This document shows, piece by piece, positions 24,129 through 33,027 of a DNA stretch of 64,000 bases (its first letter is position 1; every line of letters starts with the position of its first letter). The DNA is from Nocardia abscessus (GTDB lineage Bacteria > Actinomycetota > Actinomycetes > Mycobacteriales > Mycobacteriaceae): positions 1 through 64,000 of the forward strand of contig NZ_JADLQO010000023.1 in assembly GCF_015477775.1 (NCBI RefSeq), read 5' to 3'. Position numbers and translations under genes: made by a program. A model generated the notes under the pieces. It was not told the DNA's origin, searched no databases, and worked only from the letters and a program-made list of their open reading frames with translations.

Positions 24129-24614
24129 CTAGAATCCGGGGTCGCCCGCGGCGTCACTGGCCCACGGGTCGTCGTGCGCGCCGACACCGACCAGCGCGCT
24201 GGCGCGCTCATTGTTGGCAGGCGCGCTGCCTGCGCCGAATCCGCCAGCGCGGGAGGTCTTGGTGACCTTCGCAGTGGCGTAGCGTAGCGACGGGCCGACC
24301 TCGTCGACTTCGAGCTCGACGACCGTGCGCTTTTCGCCCTCACGGGTCTCATAAGAGCGCTGTTTGAGCCGACCGCTGACGATCACCCTCGACCCGCGTG
24401 TCAGCGACTCGGCGATGTTCTCGGCGGTCTCTCGCCAGACGTTGCAACGGAGAAATAACGCCTCTCCGTCCTTCCATTCCTGAGTGTTGCGGTCGAAAAC
24501 CCGAGGGGTTGAGGCGACGGTGAAATTAGCGACCGCTTGCCCACCAGGGGTAAACCTGAGTTCGGGATCAGCTGTGAGATTTCCGATAACAGTCATGACC
24601 GTATCGCCGGGCAT
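24129..24614 (-). CDS. ssb: Single-stranded DNA-binding protein
   Basis: This 161-residue protein has the OB-fold of bacterial SSB in residues about 7-110, with the family pattern TVIGNLTADPELRFTPGGQAV in outline, FLRCNVWRETAENIAESL, and RVIVSGRLKQRSYE. It coats single-stranded DNA during replication, recombination or the arrival of conjugated DNA. The tail is short and ends DPGF rather than the usual DDDIPF, so binding to host SSB partners may be weaker. Two adjacent ATG codons exist; the second is preferred because AAGGAG is then six bases away. The upstream gene is the paralogue of the 606-residue transfer protein. Two hairpins follow the gene. Confidence 0.93.
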   Translation of the reverse strand: MPGDTVMTVIGNLTADPELRFTPGGQAVANFTVASTPRVFDRNTQEWKDGEALFLRCNVWRETAENIAESLTRGSRVIVSGRLKQRSYETREGEKRTVVELEVDEVGPSLRYATAKVTKTSRAGGFGAGSAPANNERASALVGVGAHDDPWASDAAGDPGF

Positions 24615-24777
24615 CATCTACTCCTTCGCGCTAAAGATACTGTGGGCGAGCGTGTTGCGCACAATTCCGGCTCGGGATCTGAGCAGACGGGCGCGGTGGA
24701 CTGCCGCCTCGGCACCGGCGGAGCGATCCGCGCGGCACTCGATCTGCCGTGTCGAGCACGGTCGGTGCCGGGCCGTT

Positions 24778-26679
24778 CTAGGGAATGTCAGTGGCGCTGG
24801 GCCGCGCTGGGTGTGCCGGTGACCGTGGGGAGGTGGGGGAGGTCGAGACCGGCGTGCGGATCCGGGAACGTCCGTCCGTCGCGGTACGTGCCTGCACGGT
24901 CTGCTCGATCCGGCGGTTCCACTGCGTACGGTGTTGCTGCGAGTGGGTTCGGTGGAATCTGGCCGAGGTGACGTAGCCGTCGAGCATCGAGCGAAGGTCC
25001 GTCCGGACGGACGCGTCCGTGCCCGCTTGTGCGAGCGTGCTGTCCAAGAAGTCCAGCGCGTGCTCGTATTCGAAGGTGTCGCTTTCGGCGTTCGGCTCGT
25101 CGGTGGCGAGGTCGCGGACGTACGTGTCGATGGCGCGCAGGTTGATAGAATCCGCGTCGTGCGGCGGCCCGTGTTCGTCGTTGACGAATGCGTAGACCGG
25201 TATGCCTGCGCTTTCGAGGACGCCGATGAGCAGCGCAGCAACGCCTTCACTGATCGTCATCCCGGCATGGAAGTCGCGCAGCGTGTCATGGGCGCGGAGG
25301 TGGGCCTCGTTGACGAACCGCACGCGCGGCAGGTCTGTTTCGCCGGAGTCGATGGTCTCGACCATGTGCCGGACGTGCAGGCGTTCCATCCACAGCAAGC
25401 CATCACTGTGGTGGAGCTGGTGAAGGATCGTCGCGCGGCGAGCGCACAACTGTCCGACCAGCTGGTCTACGTGGTCTCGGAAGCCGGCGGGCGCTGATCC
25501 GCTCATCGTCGGGTCTTCGGCCAGGTGCTCAGCGCACTTCTGCAATTCCCGCACCGCGGCCGCATAGCCGGTCAACGCCGAATCCAGGGCTGGTCGGCTC
25601 ACCGTGCCCGGCCACAGCGGCGGACAGTCGACGGCGCCGGTGAGGATGGCGTCGCGCCGAGCGGTCGCGAGTTGCTGATCGGCAGGAGCCAGGACCGCCA
25701 CTGCCTCCTGGAACACCGGGCCGGTCAGCACCCAGTCGCGGCTGTAGAACAGCTCCCATCGCGTGGGGTCGAGCGCGATCTCCAGTTCGTCGCGCAAGAC
25801 GCCTCGCTGATCGGCGCCAGGGTCCACGAGCACCGGCGCGTCGGTGAGCATCTCCAGGTCGTCGGCCTGCCAGCACAGGTAGTCGAGCACGAACAACGCT
25901 CTCGTGCAGTCATAGTCGTCGACACCGGCCGCACGGAGTCGGGTGCGCAACTGGTCGTGCTCCGGACGCGAGCGGGGGATCACGAGCGTGTCGAGCAGAC
26001 CGGTACTGGCCGTATCCGGCGGTCGCGCCACCGACAGAATGTGGCGGGCGGCCGCCAGCGCGGCACGTTCTCGTCGCCACCGCAACGCGTGGCGACGCCA
26101 TCCCTCTTCGGCTGCGGCGTCGAACGCCGAGTCCACCGTGATCACGCGGGCGTCGAGATCGATGACCAATCCGTGTTCTCGCCGGTAGCGCTCCAGTACG
26201 CCCTCTATCGCCTGCTGTGCTGCCGTCTCATGCCGCCGGGCGACCAGTTCGCCCAGTGCCGCGGCGAGGTCGTGCTCGCCGGTCAGGTCCCCGATCCCGA
26301 GATGGTGGTCGAAGCCATCCGACTCCGTACCAAGATGGGGGGCGGGCGCTTCGTAGCCGCGATACAGCGCTGCCCACGCCAGCAGACACGCCATCTGCTG
26401 GCGTTTCCCGAACAGCCGCGGCTCCTGGGCCAGTACCGGGCCGGAAGCCATCGAGCTTGCGGCGCACGGTTCGGCCGTCATCGCCGGGCGGTCCTCGGTG
26501 GCGGCACCGGCGCGGTACTGCTCGACGGTCCCCGCCTGCGGGGGTTGGCCGCTACGGGCGGTGGTGGCGGCCGCTGATGTGGTCGGTTCTTGGGGCGAGT
26601 GAGGCGCCCGGACGTCGCCGGTGTGCCTCGGCGGCGGGGGTGTTGTGGCGTCGGTGTCGGCGCCGCGGTGGGAAGTCAT
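24778..26679 (-). CDS. Paralogue of the transfer-operon protein at 4873-6693
   Basis: The 633-residue product is not in a family I recognise. It aligns through most of its length with the 606-residue protein at 4873-6693, with shared landmarks YRREHGLVIDLDA, MLTDAPVLVD, GPVFQEA, GLLWMERLHVRH and a conserved C-terminal helical block ending near RTQWNRRIEQ. The N-terminal 80 residues, rich in Thr, Pro and Ala, are different and probably disordered. It lacks the GSAITD-like tail motif. The ATG at 26679 is chosen because AAGGA stands six bases upstream. It lies directly upstream of SSB, suggesting a DNA-related job distinct from its twin beside the coupling protein. Confidence 0.75.
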   Translation of the reverse strand: MTSHRGADTDATTPPPPRHTGDVRAPHSPQEPTTSAAATTARSGQPPQAGTVEQYRAGAATEDRPAMTAEPCAASSMASGPVLAQEPRLFGKRQQMACLLAWAALYRGYEAPAPHLGTESDGFDHHLGIGDLTGEHDLAAALGELVARRHETAAQQAIEGVLERYRREHGLVIDLDARVITVDSAFDAAAEEGWRRHALRWRRERAALAAARHILSVARPPDTASTGLLDTLVIPRSRPEHDQLRTRLRAAGVDDYDCTRALFVLDYLCWQADDLEMLTDAPVLVDPGADQRGVLRDELEIALDPTRWELFYSRDWVLTGPVFQEAVAVLAPADQQLATARRDAILTGAVDCPPLWPGTVSRPALDSALTGYAAAVRELQKCAEHLAEDPTMSGSAPAGFRDHVDQLVGQLCARRATILHQLHHSDGLLWMERLHVRHMVETIDSGETDLPRVRFVNEAHLRAHDTLRDFHAGMTISEGVAALLIGVLESAGIPVYAFVNDEHGPPHDADSINLRAIDTYVRDLATDEPNAESDTFEYEHALDFLDSTLAQAGTDASVRTDLRSMLDGYVTSARFHRTHSQQHRTQWNRRIEQTVQARTATDGRSRIRTPVSTSPTSPRSPAHPARPSATDIP

Positions 26680-26752
26680 GCATGGTCCTTGTCGATCGAT
26701 GCAGCTGCGTTGGTCGGCCGCGGTGGCGTGCCCGCTGAAGGTGGCGGTCGGA

Positions 26753-27160
26753 TCACCGCTGGGGAACCTCGTGACCCCAAGGAGGTTCAAGGAGCGCGAG
26801 AGCCTCGCGGGTGAGGACGTCGATGATCTTCTGCCAGCTCGCGGCCTTAAGCTCGTCGTCCTGCCCGTTGGGGCTGGCGATCATGGCCGAGGCGGGATCG
26901 GTGGCTTCCCCGGGTGGCCGACCTTGCGGGAAGTGATAGGTCCGGGCCGGGATCTGCCACAGCCGATACCAACGGTTGTCGGTCTTGTTGAACGCTTCGA
27001 CGACGAAGTCGCTGTGTGATGGGTAGGTGTTGACGCGCAGTGTGTAGAGCAGGTGCACGCCGAAGCGGACGACCCTGACCCGAACCTCATTGACCTGTGC
27101 CTTACCTCCGACGATGTCGGCGCTGGTGAGGGTCGGGGCACCTGAACCGGAATCGATCAT
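26753..27160 (-). CDS. Unknown 135-residue protein
   Basis: The product has a beta-rich N-terminal half (NEVRVRVVRFGVHLLYTLRV) and contains WYRLWQIPARTYHF. It resembles small plasmid proteins of unknown role. It is soluble and has no signal peptide. AAGGA stands five bases before the ATG. It precedes the 633-residue gene by about 70 bases and is likely in the same transcription unit leading to SSB. Confidence 0.65.
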   Translation of the reverse strand: MIDSGSGAPTLTSADIVGGKAQVNEVRVRVVRFGVHLLYTLRVNTYPSHSDFVVEAFNKTDNRWYRLWQIPARTYHFPQGRPPGEATDPASAMIASPNGQDDELKAASWQKIIDVLTREALALLEPPWGHEVPQR

Positions 27161-27220
27161 GAAAATCCTTCGTTCATCGAGATGACCGCCGAGAGGCCGG
27201 AGTCGGCGGAATCTGGTGGG

Positions 27221-27706
27221 TCAGAGACTGGATGGGTCCGCGTCGCCGCGGGACGAGCAAGGACAGGCGGAGCTGCGGTGTTCTCGATCGGCCCACACAC
27301 GCAGGCCGTCGGCGGCGATGGTCGCGATGAAGATCCAGATGATGAACACCGCGACGGTGGCTGGAACGATGGCGACGCACACCGCGGCCAAGAGCATCGC
27401 AAGGTACAGCGCCACCCAGACACGACGGAAAACGTCCTCCATGATGTGCAAGCGGCGACCGGTCCGCAGCTGCCGCGGACTGGGTGCGAGGAATCGCGCG
27501 GGCGCGCACTTGCGGCACCGCGCCGTGTCGCGGTGGCGGAAGTACAGGACCGGCGCTGCCGCCGGCAAGGGAATGCAGGCCAGCCACACGTAGGCGTGTA
27601 CGCGAAGATAGACCGACATGGTCGCGATGCCCGCCGCGATGAGCAGAATCTCCGGGCAAGCACGGCTGATCAGGCAGCCCAGATCCCCGCCCGAGGGACG
27701 CCTCAC
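27221..27706 (-). CDS. Small membrane protein of unknown function
   Basis: The 161-residue product has at least three hydrophobic segments, at about residues 12-30 and 35-50 and a strong pair at about 105-140 (VALYLAMLLAAVCVAIVP and VAVFIIWIFIATIAA). Between them is a CRKC pair in a basic loop. It should sit in the cytoplasmic membrane. The start is uncertain: the GTG at 27706 keeps the first hydrophobic segment, while the ATG at 27619 would drop it. Neighbours on both sides are soluble unknown proteins on the same strand. No family is recognised. Confidence 0.55.
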   Translation of the reverse strand: MRRPSGGDLGCLISRACPEILLIAAGIATMSVYLRVHAYVWLACIPLPAAAPVLYFRHRDTARCRKCAPARFLAPSPRQLRTGRRLHIMEDVFRRVWVALYLAMLLAAVCVAIVPATVAVFIIWIFIATIAADGLRVWADREHRSSACPCSSRGDADPSSL

Positions 27707-27914
27707 GCGAGATCCGCTGCGGCAGAAGGATACACAGGAGAAGAAAACAGCACGACAATCGGGGCCTTTCGATAGCAGAGGAAGCCCGCACACAGGCCTG
27801 CGCTTCCCAGCACGCAGGCACACACCCGCGGTGCAATGGATTGGTGGCGGCAACCACGAGCAGTGCGCCAATGTTGACGGATCCGGTATCCATCACTGGT
27901 GCAGGCGGTGGAGG

Positions 27915-28535
27915 CTAGGAGACCACAGTGGTGGCCGGGATCAGCGTTGGAAGCGACACGGCCGGTTGGGAAGCCTGACGGATGCGGGCCGCGAACTCGG
28001 CCAAGGCGCGCGCCGACCAGTCACCATGCGCTGCAAGCATCTCCAGCAGAGATGCGTCCTGGCGAGCGAGATCGTGCGGCGGCGGGTCGTCGAAGTACAG
28101 TGCGCGGTGCACGCCGACACCACGCTTGTCGTAGGTCGTGATCTGAATGTGGTCCTCACGGCAGTGGCCGAAGCCTCGGATGTGGATGCGGGCGGCGGCG
28201 CGGCGGTCGATGAGGAAACGGTGCGCGGCGTCGAACTCACTGCCCTCGTGCGGGTGGGCGGTGGTGCCGAGCCCGCCGCCGGCGCTCAACGCCACAGCGA
28301 ACCCTTCACCGCAGTCGCTGTGCCAGTACCGCGCGCCCGGCCGGATATCGGAGTCATCGACGCTCATTCCGGGCAGCACGGTGACCGCATTGCCAGCCAG
28401 CCAGTGCTCGACATACACAAGGCGCCGCTGCTGGGCCAGCATTTGTTCCACACGACCCCACACCGCGGCGAGGACACCGGGTGCGGTGTAGGCGGTGAAC
28501 TCCTGCTGCCGGGCACGGTCGGCGATCGGCATCAC
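27915..28535 (-). CDS. Unknown 206-residue protein
   Basis: This protein has a helical N-terminus (AAVWGRVEQMLAQQRRLVYVEHWLA) and a middle with ARYWHSDCGEGFAV and HCREDHIQITTYDKRG. His, Cys and Asp are frequent enough to suggest a metal site, but I cannot name a family. It starts at adjacent GTG/ATG codons 8-11 bases after AGGGG and lies just behind the DUF4314 gene, so the two are probably co-transcribed. Confidence 0.65.
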   Translation of the reverse strand: MMPIADRARQQEFTAYTAPGVLAAVWGRVEQMLAQQRRLVYVEHWLAGNAVTVLPGMSVDDSDIRPGARYWHSDCGEGFAVALSAGGGLGTTAHPHEGSEFDAAHRFLIDRRAAARIHIRGFGHCREDHIQITTYDKRGVGVHRALYFDDPPPHDLARQDASLLEMLAAHGDWSARALAEFAARIRQASQPAVSLPTLIPATTVVS

Positions 28536-28540
28536 GGCAG

Positions 28541-28783
28541 CTACCCCTTGCTGAGATCGGGCATGTCGCCGCTGCTGACAGGCCCGACTTCGGCGGGGAT
28601 GATCTCGAACGGGTCGGTCTCGAGCAGCATCAACCTGCGCCCGTTATCCCAGCGGACATCGATCTGGCGGACGGCCGGGTCGAGACGTTTCACCGTGCCG
28701 GTGGCATCGATCTCGAGGGGATACTTTTCCTCGGGCATGGTTCCGGTGATTCGGACACGGTCACCGATATCGGGCCAGGGCAT
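28541..28783 (-). CDS. DUF4314 protein
   Basis: This 80-residue protein matches the DUF4314 pattern: GDRVRITG near the start, TGTVKRLDPAVRQIDVRWDNGR in the centre, and a DPFEIIP ending. The fold is probably a small SH3-like beta barrel. The family is widespread on actinobacterial plasmids and phages, with unknown function. The ATG is followed by MPWPDIGDRV. It lies between two unknown small genes on the same strand. Confidence 0.8.
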   Translation of the reverse strand: MPWPDIGDRVRITGTMPEEKYPLEIDATGTVKRLDPAVRQIDVRWDNGRRLMLLETDPFEIIPAEVGPVSSGDMPDLSKG

Positions 28784-28813
28784 GGGGCAACTCCTTGAGG
28801 ATCTATGGACGGA

Positions 28814-29284
28814 TCACTCGCTGGTGACCAGCGGGGGACGGTGGCTCATGGCGCAGCTGTCGCGCAGTCCCCTCCAGGCTTCGCGTGTGCTGGTTGAGTG
28901 GTCGCGGGCGTGGAGGCGAACCAACGCCGGCACGTTCTCGTCTTCGGGTGCGTGCAGTGCGGCATAGACGGTTTCGTTGATCTCGGCGCGGTCTGCGCTG
29001 AGTGGGGTGTTGGCGGCCTGCACGCGTACGCAGCGAGGTGATCCCGGGTCGATGTAGACCGGAACGAGGCACCACGTCTGGTCACGGTGCGCACCGACGG
29101 TGATGGTGGCCAGCGCATACAGCGGGTACGGGCTGTCGGCGGCGAGCGCAGGTGTCAGTTCGTCGAACAACGGAACGTGCACGCGTGGCTCCGGGTGCAC
29201 GGAGATGACGCGCATGTGCCCGACGATGAGGATGTGGTCGTTACTGGCGGTGAGGCGTGCGCGGTAATGGCCATAAATGTCCAT
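28814..29284 (-). CDS. Unknown 156-residue protein
   Basis: The product begins MDIYGHYRARLT and is beta-rich to about residue 95 (ILIVGHMRVISVHPEP, YALATITVG, WCLVPVYIDPG), followed by helices. It has no signal peptide. AGGAG is eight bases upstream of the ATG, so the start is firm even though the frame is open upstream. It heads the small operon 27915-29284. I recognise no family. Confidence 0.65.
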   Translation of the reverse strand: MDIYGHYRARLTASNDHILIVGHMRVISVHPEPRVHVPLFDELTPALAADSPYPLYALATITVGAHRDQTWCLVPVYIDPGSPRCVRVQAANTPLSADRAEINETVYAALHAPEDENVPALVRLHARDHSTSTREAWRGLRDSCAMSHRPPLVTSE

Positions 29285-29966
29285 CGAGAGTTCTCCTTTC
29301 CACGGCCGCACGATGCGGCGGCGATGATTACGTAGACGGCGACCGGACAGCAGTGACCGCCCCGGCCTCGGAATAAGACCGCGGCGGGACGGGAGTGGAG
29401 GGGAGGGAAGGGAGGCGGTCACCGCGGAATGGCGGCACACCGAAACCGGATGCGGCCGCTCGGAATATCCGCACCGGCTTCAGGCGACCGGCGAGCTTAT
29501 GGCCCGCCTGCACTCACTCACCGCTGCCGCGGTGCGGAGGCGTGTTCGATGGCATAGAGGTTGTCTGAAGTGATATCGGGCCCCGAGCGTGAGCGACGCG
29601 AACGCGGCTCGGGGCGCGCAGACGTGGGCGGGGCTGATGTGGATGGTTAGTGCGCGGCTGCTGTCGTGACCACGGTTGTCGGCCTCGACACGGCTCCCAC
29701 TGCTGCCGTATCGGCGAGCGAACCTCTCGGCGCTACGGCCCGGGTGATTCACCAGCGCTTGCATTGACCCCGGTGATCGGGAGTGTGTTGAGGTACGGGA
29801 CGTCGGAAGCCGCCAGTAGCAATGGGGTTCAGTGCCAGCGGCGCGAAGGCTGCTCGCGAGGAGGTCTTTCTACTCCGAAAAGGTGATCAACCTCGCCCGT
29901 TCGTAAGTGTCGACGTCACTTTGGGAGCAGAAAGCTGAATCCCCGTCCGAGAAGGCGAGATATCAC
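29285..29966. other. Intergenic region without a supported gene
   Basis: The stretch should hold the promoter for the minus-strand operon ending upstream at 29284. It contains a purine-rich tract near 29390-29430 and a 9-base inverted repeat GCCCCGAGC / GCTCGGGGC at 29580-29588 and 29607-29615. A GGTGATTCACC motif near 29750 recurs near 30775. I see no credible coding frame. Confidence 0.45.
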
Positions 29967-30338
29967 TCAGGTTGACAGGTCCTGTTCTGCGATGATGACG
30001 ACGTGGGGGAAATAGCGGAAAATCGGCGCATTCTCCTGCTCATCCGGATTGTCGCAATTGTCCACATACCCGCCTTCGGTGAGGCGGCTCAGTTTATGCC
30101 CAGATATCTGCGCCAGTGCGATCATGAACTGTGTCACCGCCTCCGCGCTGTCGGCTGTCACCTCGATACCCGCGGCCTTGTCGTGATCGTCGGGCGGGAC
30201 ACTAAGAATGCGAGCGTGCTCAGTCGCGGACTATTCCAGGGCAAAGCGGATATGACGGCCGGTGATCTCGAAATACTCCGCCGCAGCTGCTTCGGGCACT
30301 TCGATGGGCTCTGGGCTGATGGAGGGCTCTACGAACAT
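29967..30338 (-). pseudogene. Small gene interrupted by one in-frame TAG
   Basis: A strong AAAGGAG lies eight bases before the ATG at 30338. The frame reads MFVEPSISPEPIEVPEA and on to RHIRFALE, then TAG at 30233-30231, then continues in the same frame for 87 more codons (SATEHARILSVPPDDHDK... to VVIIAEQDLST) before a true stop at 29967. The part after the TAG is protein-like throughout. It therefore looks like a 123-codon gene with a single nonsense mutation at codon 36. Read-through, restart at the GTG at 30161, or a sequencing error are other explanations. Its family is unknown. Confidence 0.55.
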
Positions 30339-30846
30339 CGCGGTGGCTCCTTTCGCTGCGGCCGAAGGTCCACGCGATGGCGGACGGGCGTGAGTTTCGC
30401 TTCTCTGTTACGCGGGCTGGCCGATTTGAGCGAGGCAGATTAGTCGCGGCGCAATGGACATCCAGGTCGCCGGTCCGATGGGGACCTGGTGTCCTGGGTT
30501 CTCGGCAGCGCCGCTACCACGTCGCTGGCACAGAGGGCGGCACACGCGTGGGTGAGGCGCACACGGGTTCAGGCACATCACGGCTGCCGCATCGGGTCGA
30601 AGATTCATCGCCACTACGGGCGGATCAACGCCGGAACTGCTGGCTATGCCCGACCGAGGGGTAGGAAAGCCACTCCTGCGCAGCGACGTCCAACGTCGTC
30701 GCTGGCTCACACGCCCCTGATATAGCGGCTCGGCGCCGCGCCGTGGAGCTATCCGCATCGAGGGCTACCGCAGGGGTGATTCACCGGCCCGGCCCGCGCC
30801 AAAGGCAGGGGACAGGCTGGCTCCGGGCCGGGGCCGGTGAATCTAT
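30339..30846. other. Intergenic region without a supported gene
   Basis: Frames here on both strands are Arg/Ala/Gly-rich and lack start signals. A second GGTGATTCACC copy lies near 30775. I see nothing else that I can name. Confidence 0.4.
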
Positions 30847-31398
30847 TCAGGTGGCTTGTGCTGCGGCGATCATCCTCGCCCAGGACTCGAGGATGTCGAA
30901 GTCGCGCCCACACAGACCCACGCGAGGGTCGACATGGTGCAGCAACGCCTGCCCATCGTGGTAGTAGCCGACGAAATCCCGGTCGCGTTCACTGATTTCG
31001 TCGTCGATCCACGCGAAAGGCCTGCCCGCCGCGTGAGACACAAGATGGCGTGTTTTCCAGAAAGTTTGCTCCGGTCCGGCGTCGTACATGGTGGGCCAGG
31101 CCACCACCGGCAGCTCCGGGAGACCGACCTTCGGGGCGATCCAGGTGTTCGCTTCCTCAGACCAGCTCGTCGCCCACGTCAGCTCGTAGAGTTCGGCCAG
31201 CCGAAGCAACTGGCGACCATGCTCAGGGTTGAGCCAGACTCGCAACTTCACCCGCCGCGCAGGTTCTCCCGGGTACCGGGAGCACCTGCTGTCGGTCAGC
31301 TTCCGGAAGGTCTCGTAGCCGGCGGGGCGGCGCTCACGTTTGGCGGCGTAGGGGTTGAGCGGCCCATCCACGTCGATGTACAACCGAGGCAGAGTCAC
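30847..31398 (-). CDS. HAD-like phosphatase
   Basis: This 183-residue protein begins with the HAD motif LYIDVDGPLNPY, in which the first aspartate would be the phosphorylated nucleophile and the second the acid-base residue. Downstream are TWATSWSEEAN and, near residue 130, FAWIDDEISERD, which fits the metal-binding HAD motif IV. It resembles the HAD proteins annotated as Swiss-Army-knife RNA-repair domains. The substrate is unknown; a nucleic-acid 3'-phosphate or nucleotide is possible. The GTG is seven bases after AGGAG and overlaps the stop of the zinc-binding gene upstream (GTGA), so the two are coupled. Confidence 0.8.
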   Translation of the reverse strand: MTLPRLYIDVDGPLNPYAAKRERRPAGYETFRKLTDSRCSRYPGEPARRVKLRVWLNPEHGRQLLRLAELYELTWATSWSEEANTWIAPKVGLPELPVVAWPTMYDAGPEQTFWKTRHLVSHAAGRPFAWIDDEISERDRDFVGYYHDGQALLHHVDPRVGLCGRDFDILESWARMIAAAQAT

Positions 31399-31832
31399 TT
31401 TGAATCTCCTTCTCCTGTAACCGAAGAGCGCGCCTGTGTCGGTCGGCCGGGAACGTCGTCGTTACCGGACACGTTGTCCGGTGACGGAGTTGTGGGGCGC
31501 AGGAAGCGACGTTTTCGGCGAGCCGCGGCGGCGGCAGGGTCCTGGCGACTAGGGCGGCTGCGCAGCAACCGGCGCCGCGGCGTCGTAGGCGGTTGGTTTC
31601 CGGTAGCGAGTGCGTCCGGTTTGGCGGTGTTGATACGGATCGGGTGCAGCAGTCGCAGCTCGTGCCGCTGACCTGCGACATCGACGCGTGTGCAGGGTTG
31701 TCCGACCGCGGCCCGGCACTGCTTGTACGGGCAGATAATGGTCAGTCCGAGCTGCCGTAGGTGAAGGTCCTCCTCGAGAAGGCGGACACGATCTCCACGC
31801 GGCAGCGGCCTCACGGTAGTGGTGGCAGGCAT
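31395..31832 (-). CDS. Small zinc-binding protein
   Basis: The 145-residue product has a helical N-terminus, then CPYKQC, GQPC and RHELRLLHPIR, forming a C-x4-C...C...H pattern like the small zinc modules found in actinophage and plasmid proteins (consensus C-x-x-C...G-x-P-C...H). The C-terminal 80 residues are basic and disordered. It may bind nucleic acid. Its TGA overlaps the HAD gene start by four bases, so the two are probably translated together. The exact role is unknown. Confidence 0.65.
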   Translation of the reverse strand: MPATTTVRPLPRGDRVRLLEEDLHLRQLGLTIICPYKQCRAAVGQPCTRVDVAGQRHELRLLHPIRINTAKPDALATGNQPPTTPRRRLLRSRPSRQDPAAAAARRKRRFLRPTTPSPDNVSGNDDVPGRPTQARSSVTGEGDSK

Positions 31833-32365
31833 AGTCGATCCGATCCTGAAAGGGGTGTTCGAGCGACGGGTCTCGGCCGCGCCACAGAGGCAGCGCGCCT
31901 ACCCGATGTGGCCGACCTCGCGCAGATCCGGTCGATCACGAGCCGGGGCTCCTTCACCAATCGAACCGCGCGTGCGCGTAGGCAGTCCGTGGCGCTGGGG
32001 AAATGCCCAGCGCCACCTGGGGCGGCCAGTCGATTGCTTCGGCGGGCACCGCGCAGGGTGTCGGTGTGGCGGCGGTGGGCGTGGATGGAGATGACGGGAC
32101 GCGCACGGGATGCGGTCGTGACAACCCCAGCCACACCACGACTGCCGTGCGCAGAGGTCGAGGACCGCCGTTAGAGAGGCCCGGTCCGACGCCGGGAACG
32201 CGGGCATCCGTGTCGACCATCGAAACACGTACGGTGCATCGCGCAGCGCGGATCCAGATTTGGGTGCGGGGTCAGCGCTGGCGTCAGGGCGCGTCAGGGG
32301 TCAAGCGCCGTAGGCTGTGGGTAGGGGACTGGCAAGGTGATGATCTGGTCAGTCAGGAGTGGAAG
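31833..32365. other. Divergent intergenic region
   Basis: This gap separates the minus-strand zinc/HAD pair from the plus-strand HTH gene. Open frames on both strands look like shadow frames. I see no repeat or RNA gene. Confidence 0.4.
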
Positions 32366-32950
32366 ATGGAAGGCACAACCGCGCCGCGGAGCGGAGGGCG
32401 GCGGCGTCCGATCGTGGTATCGCAGAGACTCGAGAATCGGCGAACTCGCCGTATGGAACGCCATGCTGTCGCACGGGAACGTTTGGCGCGAATCGATGCT
32501 GCGGATCGGCAGTTCACCAACGCGTGGGAGTCGATCATGGTGGCTGAGGAATCGCTCGCGCAGGAAATCGCTGCGCTGCAACAGCGCATCGAGAATGCGC
32601 GCGCACGAACTGCCACCCTGATCGACGGGCATCGCCGTCAGCAAGCGGAGGCGGCGGCCGCGATCCGCCGTGAAGGGTGCAGCGTGAACGAGGTGGCCGA
32701 CATTCTCGATATCAGTCCGAAAGAGGTGCGCCAGCTGATCGCCGAGGCTCGCTTGCCCACCGATTTCGACTCGACAGCAGCCGGTGGGCACCATTCCAGT
32801 GACGTATCAGTGCAGCCGACGGAGGTGGGGGGTGCTGCGGCCGACCAGGACGCGTTAGCGCAGGGCGCACCACGGAAGCCACGGCAGGCAATAGAGCCGA
32901 GGTTCGATCCGCCGGAGACTTACACATCAGATGAGGCTGGGGGCTCGTGA
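32366..32950 (+). CDS. Helix-turn-helix protein with coiled coil
   Basis: The 194-residue product starts MEGTTAPRSGGRRRP, has a basic N-terminus, a long helix (residues about 40-105) likely to be coiled coil, and a helix-turn-helix near residues 112-135 (SVNEVADILDISPKEVRQLIAEAR). It ends in a disordered acidic tail. AGGAG stands six bases before the ATG. It probably binds DNA as a dimer, perhaps regulating the nearby divergent genes. It is one of few plus-strand genes in this half of the window. Confidence 0.7.
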   Translation: MEGTTAPRSGGRRRPIVVSQRLENRRTRRMERHAVARERLARIDAADRQFTNAWESIMVAEESLAQEIAALQQRIENARARTATLIDGHRRQQAEAAAAIRREGCSVNEVADILDISPKEVRQLIAEARLPTDFDSTAAGGHHSSDVSVQPTEVGGAAADQDALAQGAPRKPRQAIEPRFDPPETYTSDEAGGS

Positions 32951-33027
32951 ATTGGTAGAGCGATCGGTTCGCTGACGCGCGACAGGACGGGCGGAAAGAG
33001 GAACTGCGGCTGCGCTGCCGCGCCGGG

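Noticed and set aside
27157..27896. Alternative minus-strand frames of 168 and 240 codons
   Set aside because: The frame ending at 27221 has clear membrane segments, while the other two frames are Arg/Ser-rich shadows.
29750..30785. Repeated GGTGATTCACC near 29750 and 30775 as a regulatory site
   Set aside because: There are only two short copies with no common position relative to genes, so chance is likely.
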